From positions 1-11,080 of the forward strand of contig FR888492.1 in the NCBI GenBank assembly GCA_000432155.1: a stretch of 11,080 bases of DNA, written 5' to 3'. The DNA comes from Eubacterium sp. CAG:274. GTDB lineage: Bacteria > Bacillota > Clostridia > Lachnospirales > CAG-274. This document shows, piece by piece, positions 1-5,510 of this stretch. The translations under genes and the position numbers were made by a program. The notes beneath the pieces were generated by a model. It saw only the letters and a program-made list of their open reading frames with translations, was not told the DNA's origin and did not search any database. The number at the start of each line of letters is the position of its first letter. Position 1 is the first letter of the stretch.

Positions 1-118
1 TGTGGCTTGACATATCAAGCCATCGGATTTATCTTTCCAATTCACTGTCAGAACAAATTAACTGCGTTAATTTGTGGCTTGACATATCAAGCCATCGGAT
101 TTATCTTTCCGATTCACT
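1..118. repeat. Tandem three-hairpin intergenic repeat, left array (72-bp period, cut by the window edge)
   Basis: Positions 1-46 repeat at 73-118 with one mismatch (A39 against G111), giving a 72-bp period. A complete unit holds three adjacent stem-loops. Stem A is a 10-bp perfect stem (53-62 with 66-75, loop TGC). Stem B is 7 bp (76-82 with 87-93, loop CATA, GGCTTGA/TCAAGCC). Stem C is 6 bp (94-99 with 108-113, ATCGGA/TCCGAT). In the first copy the A39 change breaks a C-G pair in stem C. The array continues beyond the left edge. The same element with different stem A sequence occurs at 9055-9216. There are no unique spacers, so this is not CRISPR. I do not recognise a named family. Confidence 0.9.
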
Positions 119-155
119 AAAAACAGACTGTAAATTTATAATCGACAGTCTGTTT
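114..155 (-). terminator. Rho-independent terminator of the small membrane protein gene
   Basis: An 11-bp perfect inverted repeat (121-131 with 145-155, AAACAGACTGT and its complement, 13-nt loop) is followed on the minus strand by TTTTTA. It lies 40 nt past the stop codon of the gene at 708-196. The T-tract runs directly into the hairpin repeat array (TTTTTAGTGAATCGG on the minus strand). Confidence 0.75.
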
Positions 156-195
156 AAGAAATAATATCAATCGTCAAAAAATTCTAATTTTGAAA

Positions 196-708
196 TTATG
201 CTCTCTGTTTTTTAAGCTGATATGCAGCATATGTATAAATAGCTGAAATAGCAAAGCCAATAATTAAGCTAATAACAGAAAATATGTCATAGTTACCCTT
301 ATATGTAACTATTGAAATAACTGACAATACAATATCAATAATACCAAATATGAACGCTGGATTTGGGTTGCCTCCCTTAGCAGCCTTTAAGCCCAATACT
401 GCAGCAATAATATCGAAAATTGCTGAAATAACAAATACAATACCTAATACAAGTAAAGCAGATGTTACAACAACAGCAGCCTCTGCTGGCTTTGCATCTG
501 TACCAAATGTATTATTAATTTCGTCCATAGATGATGATGCTTCTGAATTTTCAGCGATTGCACTGTTAATTGCCTCTGAGTTATTTCCTACAAAGCTAGT
601 GCCTATTCCACCACCTGCTGTAAGAAGTATACCACCAATACCAAGTAAGATGCCATAAATTAAAACAATAATTGAAACGATTTTAATCGCCTTTGCTGGA
701 TTTTTCAT
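196..708 (-). CDS. Small four-helix membrane protein of unknown function (170 aa)
   Basis: I do not recognise a specific family. The protein has four hydrophobic segments: about residues 8-36, 75-107, 117-135 and 141-163. A Ser/Asn/Glu-rich loop of about 38 residues (37-74) lies between the first two, and the C-terminus is basic (KKQRA). The layout resembles small Clostridia membrane proteins annotated only as DUF families. The start at 708 is chosen because AAGGAGGAG (715-723) sits 6 nt upstream. An open frame extends 13 codons further to 747, but that would place the ribosome site inside the gene. It follows the stalk-protein gene on the same strand after a 112-nt gap with no clear terminator, so read-through from that gene is possible. 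A possible promoter of its own lies near 806-811. Its stop is TAA, followed by a good terminator. Confidence 0.8.
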   Translation of the reverse strand: MKNPAKAIKIVSIIVLIYGILLGIGGILLTAGGGIGTSFVGNNSEAINSAIAENSEASSSMDEINNTFGTDAKPAEAAVVVTSALLVLGIVFVISAIFDIIAAVLGLKAAKGGNPNPAFIFGIIDIVLSVISIVTYKGNYDIFSVISLIIGFAISAIYTYAAYQLKKQRA

Positions 709-805
709 AAAAAACTCCTCCTTATTTTTTATATTTATATATGACAATTAATATTACATATTTAAAACAAATTAAAGAAATAAAACTTAAATTCCTTTTG
801 CCAAA

Positions 806-811
806 ATTATA
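806..811 (-). promoter_or_regulatory. Possible -10 box for the small membrane protein gene
   Basis: The minus strand reads TATAAT at 811-806, just after the stop of the upstream gene. No convincing -35 hexamer is present at 16-18 bp, so this could be chance in AT-rich DNA. If real, it would leave a leader of about 90 nt before the ATG at 708. Confidence 0.3.
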
Positions 812-820
812 CACTAATAG

Positions 821-1921
821 CTATTTTGAAAGATAAAGATTAAGCATTGGTTCATTTTCTGGTTTAATTTCAACTGTAGGTGTACCAAGAGTATAAGGAG
901 CTATCTCATATGGGTTATAGTACATAACCAATGAATCATCTGTTAAATACCAACTTACATCATTAAGCTTGCTACCCAAGTTTTCAGCAGCTTCTGCATC
1001 AAGACCAGGGTCATTCTTTTCCAAATAGCTTATAAACGCATCATATACAGTCTGCTCAAGACCTTCCTGTTCTCCTACAAGAACATCAATAAGCTGAAGT
1101 TCCTTTTCATCAGTCATATTAAAAGTCCTTGAAGACTTTGAATAACTTGGATGAGCTCCATTAGTGTTTTCATAGTCAAAATTAGTAATAGAAATTACAC
1201 CATCTCTATTTGTATTTACTTCATAAGAAAGTGTAAATTCCATAGGATTATATTCTGAACCCATTTCCTTATAAAGCAACTTTGCATCTTCTACAAATTC
1301 AGTTTTTGCACTTGAAACAAACTTTTCTGCCTGAGCCTTATATTCACTATTAATCTTCTTTACAAAATCACTACTACCCTCAATAACAGGATAAACTGTG
1401 CTTATGTATGCAATATTTGTACCGTCATCAGCCTTAACTGTTTCATCATTAGAAACTGATGATATTTTGTAAAAACCTGCTTTTTTGTTAATAGTTACTT
1501 TTTTCTCTTCTCCGTTCCATTGAACATCAGCATTAAGACTTTCTGAAACAGCTCTTAAAGGAACTAAGGTTCTGCCATTATCAATTCTAGCCGGAGCATC
1601 AAGCTTTATTTCTTCTCCATCAACAGTCATTGTATTTGAACCAATTTCTGCGGTAATGAATTTTTCTCCGTTAACAGCAACTACTTCCTTGCTTGCTCCA
1701 TTACTTCTGTATGATACCGCACAGTTAAGAGCCTCAAAAATCTTTCTAAAAGGCACTAACACTCTACCATTTTCAATAACCGGCTGTGTATCAAATGTCA
1801 ATTCACTTCCGTCTACAACAACAGAAATGTTATTATTATTTGTTTCGGCAAATACGCTCTGTCCTGTCAAAATCATTGTAGATGCTAAAGTCAATGCTGT
1901 AATCTTTTTTAGTTTTCCCAT
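821..1921 (-). CDS. Secreted copper-amine-oxidase-N / DUF4163-DUF3298 (RsiV-like) protein
   Basis: A 366-residue exported protein. It has a signal peptide at 1-25 (basic MGKLKK, hydrophobic core, QSVFA cleavage region). Residues about 32-147 form a copper-amine-oxidase N-terminal domain, with the repeated signatures NGRVLVPFRKIFEAL and NGRTLVPLRAVSESL typical of clostridial surface 'stalk' domains. Residues about 160-352 match the DUF4163-DUF3298 pair, with NGAHPSY (254-260) and YYNPYEIAPYTLG (334-346). In the family, DUF3298 occurs in RsiV, the lysozyme-binding anti-sigma factor of Bacillus subtilis, and DUF4163 in PdaC. No enzyme activity is expected from the stalk domain. The start at 1921 follows a GGGGGGG run at 1929-1935. 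A start at 1939 would sit upstream of that site. A heptamer-repeat promoter (1957-1991) precedes it. Ligand binding is inferred, not shown. Confidence 0.88.
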   Translation of the reverse strand: MGKLKKITALTLASTMILTGQSVFAETNNNNISVVVDGSELTFDTQPVIENGRVLVPFRKIFEALNCAVSYRSNGASKEVVAVNGEKFITAEIGSNTMTVDGEEIKLDAPARIDNGRTLVPLRAVSESLNADVQWNGEEKKVTINKKAGFYKISSVSNDETVKADDGTNIAYISTVYPVIEGSSDFVKKINSEYKAQAEKFVSSAKTEFVEDAKLLYKEMGSEYNPMEFTLSYEVNTNRDGVISITNFDYENTNGAHPSYSKSSRTFNMTDEKELQLIDVLVGEQEGLEQTVYDAFISYLEKNDPGLDAEAAENLGSKLNDVSWYLTDDSLVMYYNPYEIAPYTLGTPTVEIKPENEPMLNLYLSK

Positions 1922-1956
1922 AATAAATCCCCCCCACATTTCTTTCTTTTTTTATT

Positions 1957-1991
1957 ATTATAACACCACTACAGCAACAAAACCGCAACAA
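1957..1991 (-). promoter_or_regulatory. Promoter of the stalk/DUF3298 gene with tandem TTGTTGC operator
   Basis: On the minus strand TTGTTGC (1991-1985), GGTT, TTGTTGC (1980-1974), 11 bp, then TATAAT (1962-1957) preceded by TGT, an extended -10. There is no TTGACA-like -35; the second heptamer sits where a -35 would be. Transcription should start near 1950, leaving a leader of about 28 nt with the G-rich ribosome site. The same arrangement, with identical spacings, stands before the NlpC/P60 gene at 2964-2998. Confidence 0.8.
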
Positions 1992-2017
1992 ATTTTAGCA
2001 TTTTTAAAAAAATTGTT

Positions 2018-2066
2018 AAAAAAAACACAATTTCGTATATAAAAATAATTTTATTTACAAAATTGT
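2018..2066 (-). terminator. AT-rich terminator of the response regulator gene
   Basis: ACAATTT (2027-2033) pairs with AAATTGT (2060-2066). Further inner pairs (2035-2037 with 2056-2058, 2039-2044 with 2049-2054) are broken by single mismatches. On the minus strand the hairpin is followed by a run of eight T. It starts 12 nt past the stop codon. The low GC content of the stem makes it weaker than a classic terminator. Confidence 0.6.
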
Positions 2067-2078
2067 ATTTTTTAAAAG

Positions 2079-2876
2079 CTATTTTTCACTTTGACTTATT
2101 AAAAATCCATTAGTTAATTCTGCCCAACTGTATTGTTTCATATATTCTCCCATATAACTATTTACAGCTGAAATATCATAATTCAAATATTTATAGTAAT
2201 CACAATTTATCTTACTAACATCAACACTAAAACTATTTCGTTTATACACAAATATATCTTCTGAGTTATATAGTCCAAGAGTCGCCCTCAAGTCAGATAT
2301 AAGATTTCTGAAATAGTGCTTACTGGAATTTTCGTTAGACTTATCTCCAAAAAGAACAGCACAAATTTCATTTGTAGTAGCTGTCGCTCCTTTTAAATTA
2401 ACTAAATAGGCTAATACTTCTTTTGTAAGAGTTCTTTTAAATTTAATTGGTTCATCATTATAAAAAACTTCAAAATTTCCAAAACACTTTATTCTAAGTC
2501 CTGTTTGAATATCTTCCACTACGGGTATACGCAAATTATCCAAAGCATTTTTCACATCTGCTTTTTTTGCCGGTTTCAATATGTATCCACTTGCATTTAT
2601 TGAAAAAGCCTCTACAGCATATTCTGAATAGCCTGTAATAAAGACAATATTAGTATTTTTATTTATATCTTTTAAATTTTTGGCAATTTCCAATCCATTC
2701 ATACAGGGCATTGAAATATCTAAAAAAGCCACATCATATTTTTTTATTTTAGCATTTTCCAGAGCATCCATATAATTGTCACAGCATTTTACACAGATAT
2801 CATTCTTTACTTCTAATACAACTTCCCTTATTTCCTCTAAAGCCATAGGCTCGTCATCTACAATAAGTAAATTCAA
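2079..2876 (-). CDS. Orphan response regulator, receiver plus SARP/BTAD-like output domain
   Basis: A cytoplasmic transcription factor of 265 aa. Residues 1-115 are a CheY-like receiver: acidic pair D7-D8 in IVDDEP, phosphoacceptor D53 in FLDISMP, T81 in FITGYSEYA and K101 in YILKPAKK. Residues about 127-235 resemble an OmpR-like winged-helix domain of the SARP type (FGNFEVFYNDEPIKFKR, then LVNLKG, EICAVLFGD, YFRNLISDLRATLG). The end (CDYYKYL, GEYMKQYSWAE) resembles the start of a BTAD domain. The start codon is TTG (2876-2874). It is supported by GAGGGGGAGG at 2890-2881 and by the receiver beginning at residue 3. No histidine kinase lies in the window. The gene is divergent from the peptidase operon and upstream of the stalk gene, both of which carry matching heptamer promoters, so it is their likely regulator. 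Confidence 0.9.
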   Translation of the reverse strand: MNLLIVDDEPMALEEIREVVLEVKNDICVKCCDNYMDALENAKIKKYDVAFLDISMPCMNGLEIAKNLKDINKNTNIVFITGYSEYAVEAFSINASGYILKPAKKADVKNALDNLRIPVVEDIQTGLRIKCFGNFEVFYNDEPIKFKRTLTKEVLAYLVNLKGATATTNEICAVLFGDKSNENSSKHYFRNLISDLRATLGLYNSEDIFVYKRNSFSVDVSKINCDYYKYLNYDISAVNSYMGEYMKQYSWAELTNGFLISQSEK

Positions 2877-2914
2877 TATTCCTCCCCCTCTTTTTCCGAA
2901 ACTAAATTTCTTTA

Positions 2915-2965
2915 TTCAATATTTCCATTTTACACCAAATTTTTATATTTTCAATATTTCCATTT
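2915..2965. repeat. 16-bp direct repeat in the divergent promoter region
   Basis: TTCAATATTTCCATTT occurs at 2915-2930 and again at 2950-2965, 35 bp apart. Copy one overlaps the proposed -10 of the response regulator gene and copy two overlaps its -35 and abuts the first TTGTTGC heptamer. It may be a second operator or a small duplication. Confidence 0.7.
2927..2954 (-). promoter_or_regulatory. Promoter of the response regulator gene
   Basis: The minus strand shows TTGAAA (2954-2949), a 16-bp spacer and TAAAAT (2932-2927), each five of six to consensus. The start would be near 2920, giving a leader of about 43 nt. The heptamer pair of the divergent promoter (2964-2981) lies 9 bp upstream of this -35, so one bound regulator could affect both genes. 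Confidence 0.55.
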
Positions 2966-2998
2966 GTTGCTATATTGTTGCTATTTTTATGGTATAAT
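2964..2998 (+). promoter_or_regulatory. Promoter of the NlpC/P60-C39 operon with tandem TTGTTGC operator
   Basis: TTGTTGC (2964-2970), TATA, TTGTTGC (2975-2981), 11 bp, TATAAT (2993-2998). The heptamers repeat at 11 bp and replace a -35 box. Spacings are identical to the promoter at 1957-1991. Transcription should begin near 3005, which rules out the upstream in-frame TTG at 3002 as the start of the peptidase gene. Confidence 0.82.
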
Positions 2999-3031
2999 TA
3001 ATTGAACATACTAAACAAAGGAGGTTTGCCT

Positions 3032-4393
3032 ATGAACAAAAGAAAACTTTTTAAAATATTGACATCATCACTTTTTATTTTTAATTTGATTTCAACATCA
3101 GTATTTGCCAATACGACAAATTATGGTATTTCTAGTTCAGTCTACCCTGAAATGTGCAATTCTAGTTATTGGATTTCAAAAATTGATGAGCCAAACAAAA
3201 TCATTATGAACAGTAGTGATATTGTAAATTTTAACAACAATATAATTAACACCTCTGGAACAAATATGGCAAATCTTGAATGTGTTAATGAAAATTTTAA
3301 CGGAGTTGAATTTGTCAACAACCTTTCTAACTTTACATTAAACGACACATTTTACATAAACGGGAATGTTATGTCTAAAGATTACATACAGAACATTAGA
3401 AACAATATTAAATATTCTGATGTTTCAAGTAATATGACTTTAAAATATGGTATAGTTGTAAATAGAACTGTTCTCAAGTACTATCCTGATTCTGCAAATT
3501 GGTCTTGGCGTTCTGATGAATGGGACTGGAATCAAAATTCTGCAACTTCTATGGAAGTGAATACCCCTATTATTGTGTACTTTCAAACAGCCGATAAAAA
3601 ATTCTCATATATAAGATGCGAATACTACAACGGTTGGGTTTCTAACGATAATATAGCAATATGCCAAAATCGAGAAGAATGGCTAAACGCCAAAAATCCA
3701 AAAGATTTTATTCTTGTTACAGCACCTAATATCCGTCTTGAAAAAGACGAAGTAGACACAGCTTTATCAGAAAAATTTCTTGGTATGGGTACAAAGCTAG
3801 AACTGGTTAAGTCAGAAAATTTACACTTTAACAATTATAGAACGAACTGGTTTAATTATACAGTTAAAGTACCTGCAAGAAATAATGACGGTAGCTACTG
3901 TACAAAATTAGCACTTATACCTTTAAATAGAGATGTACATATTGGTTACCTAGACTATACCAGAAAAAACACTTTAGACCTTGCTTTCAAATATTTAGGC
4001 AATAGATACGGTTGGGGTGGTTCTCTCAATTCTCGAGATTGTTCAGAACTGGTAATGTCTGTATACAGTTGTTTTGGATTTAAGCTACCAAGAGATGTTT
4101 CTACACAAAGTAAAATTCCTACTGCACAAAGTTTAGCAGGTATAACTGATTATGAAAAATCAGTAATTCTTGATAAAACCCCTGCCGGAGCAATATTACA
4201 GTTTAAAGGCCACGAAATGCTTTATTTAGGAAAAGTCGATGGCAAATATTATATACTAAACGCCTCAGGTTCTATAAATATAAACGGTGTAAATACATAT
4301 ATAAACACAATTACAATATACAGCTTAGATGTACTTCGTATAAACGGTGTATCTTTTTATTCATCTATTAACAATATTATAAACATAAAATAA
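3032..4393 (+). CDS. Secreted NlpC/P60 peptidase with SH3b domains (DvLysEc-like)
   Basis: A 453-residue exported protein, probably a peptidoglycan endopeptidase of the gamma-D-glutamyl-diamino acid type. The signal peptide is residues 1-26 (MNKRKLFK, hydrophobic core, STSVFA). Residues about 35-125 resemble the N-terminal stabilising region of this family. Two SH3b-like stretches follow, about 135-212 (WSWRSDEWDW ... NGWVSNDNIAIC) and 224-300 (DFILVTAPNIRLE ...). The catalytic domain is about 312-430: RYGWGG, DCSEL with nucleophile C337, and GHEMLYLG with H394. The third polar position seems to be N410 (YILNASG) instead of the common His. The ATG at 3032 follows AAAGGAGG (3017-3024). It is first in an operon with the C39 gene 15 nt downstream and is expressed from the heptamer promoter at 2964-2998. 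Substrate specificity is inferred from domain order. Confidence 0.9.
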   Translation: MNKRKLFKILTSSLFIFNLISTSVFANTTNYGISSSVYPEMCNSSYWISKIDEPNKIIMNSSDIVNFNNNIINTSGTNMANLECVNENFNGVEFVNNLSNFTLNDTFYINGNVMSKDYIQNIRNNIKYSDVSSNMTLKYGIVVNRTVLKYYPDSANWSWRSDEWDWNQNSATSMEVNTPIIVYFQTADKKFSYIRCEYYNGWVSNDNIAICQNREEWLNAKNPKDFILVTAPNIRLEKDEVDTALSEKFLGMGTKLELVKSENLHFNNYRTNWFNYTVKVPARNNDGSYCTKLALIPLNRDVHIGYLDYTRKNTLDLAFKYLGNRYGWGGSLNSRDCSELVMSVYSCFGFKLPRDVSTQSKIPTAQSLAGITDYEKSVILDKTPAGAILQFKGHEMLYLGKVDGKYYILNASGSININGVNTYINTITIYSLDVLRINGVSFYSSINNIINIK

Positions 4394-4408
4394 ACGGAGG
4401 TTTTAACT

Positions 4409-5461
4409 ATGAAATTAAAGAAAATTTTAGCAACAACACTTTCCATTGTTATGCTTTCATCAGCTATGACGATATCCGCAAACTGTTGAACACCTACAAG
4501 GGAAGATATTATAACAAGTATTTATACACTTAAAGGTGTATCTTCTGAAAACAGCAACTATGGAAACAAGTTTTCTGACTGGTCAGAAGTAGATGAAAAC
4601 TCAAAATCAGCTATGGAATGGGCTATTAAAAATGGTATTATCAAAGGATATAATGACAATACTATAAGACCTAAGCAAGAAATAAGTCAGCAGGAATACG
4701 AAACTATAATGAAAAGAGTTGCATCTATAACTACTGATAAGACTTCTGGAAACTATACAGATGAAATGAAGATAGAAAAAAAGGTAGACTTATCCCCTGA
4801 AGACGGTCCGGACTCTGTGGAAAGAATGGGTGACCACAAAAATTCCCCTTACTACAGCAATCTTGACTTTTACAATATGAAATCTACAGACAGCCTTACT
4901 ATTCTTCACAATTTTAAAACTTATCAGCAGACTTCTGAAGTAAGCTGTGGTGCTTCCGCTGCCCTTATGGTTATGAATTGGTTTTACAAAGCCGACAATA
5001 TAGACGAAAAAACACTTTGGGATAGCCGAACTGACCATTCTGACAAGCATATAGGAACTTGTCTTGAACAAATGATTGATATGTTCAAAAGTGTTGACGG
5101 TTTTAAATACACAACTACATTTGATAAAAACAGCCTAGACAAAGAAACTATTCAGAACTTACTTAAAGCCGGTATTCCAATTATGATTGGTTGGAACGAC
5201 TTTGGTGGTCATTGGCAGGTAATTATTGGCTACGATGATATGGGTACACCTGATTATCAGTTAGACGATGTTTTAATTGTAGCAGACCCTTATGATACAG
5301 GCGACCACAACCAAGATGGCTACGGTGTTTATCAATGGGCAAGATTTATAAATAACTTCACATTCTATAACTTCTTCCCTGAGGGCGAACCTAATGATAG
5401 CGTTTATATTACTGCATATCCAGAAGAAATGGCAGAAAAAGTAAGCTCTATAATTAAATAA
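4409..5461 (+). pseudogene. SLH-anchored C39-type cysteine peptidase, interrupted by in-frame TGA at codon 27
   Basis: Reading from the ATG at 4409 (ribosome site CGGAGG 4395-4400) gives a signal peptide (MKLKKILATTLSIVML ... ISANC), then TGA at 4487-4489, then the same frame stays open to TAA at 5459-5461, 350 codons in all. Codons about 28-105 make one SLH domain (PTREDIITSIY, FSDW, WAIKNGIIKGY, IRPKQEIS). Codons about 155-320 match a C39-like (peptidase_C39_2) domain: QQTSEVSCGAS with C180 and the nearby Gln, GGHWQVIIGYDD with H268, and DPYD with D293. An Asp/Asn-rich stretch after it (codons 293-304) resembles a calcium-binding loop. The last possible in-frame ATG (4613) lacks export signal and half the SLH domain. 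The intact frame suggests a recent nonsense change, a sequencing error or recoding. It is second in the NlpC/P60 operon. Confidence 0.8.
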
Positions 5462-5472
5462 ATATTGTACTT

Positions 5473-5510
5473 AAAAAAGCTCAAAGACTAATTTATCTTT
5501 GAGCTTTTTT
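5473..5510. terminator. Bidirectional terminator between convergent genes
   Basis: A 14-bp perfect inverted repeat, AAAAAAGCTCAAAG (5473-5486) with its complement (5497-5510), encloses a 10-nt loop and ends in T6 on either strand. It serves the plus-strand peptidase operon and the minus-strand NRPS. The NRPS stop codon TAG (5490-5488) lies in the loop, and its last codons form one arm. Confidence 0.88.

Noticed and set aside
1..118. CRISPR array
   Set aside because: The repeats are 72-bp tandem units with no unique spacers and several internal hairpins; no cas genes are present.
350..658. Plus-strand open frame of 102 codons
   Set aside because: It is antisense to the four-helix membrane protein, whose ribosome site and terminator are clear, and it has no ribosome site of its own.
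1656..2042. Plus-strand open frame of 128 codons
   Set aside because: It is antisense to the stalk gene and its promoter, with composition explained by the opposite strand.
3002..3031. TTG at 3002 as start of the NlpC/P60 protein
   Set aside because: It lies 3 nt after the -10 box, upstream of the expected transcription start; the ATG at 3032 has a strong ribosome site and begins a proper signal peptide.
4524..4541. SECIS element for selenocysteine at the TGA of the C39 gene
   Set aside because: The stem is only 6 bp, starts 34 nt after the TGA, and the loop lacks the features of a bacterial SECIS; a secreted SLH peptidase is also an unlikely selenoprotein.
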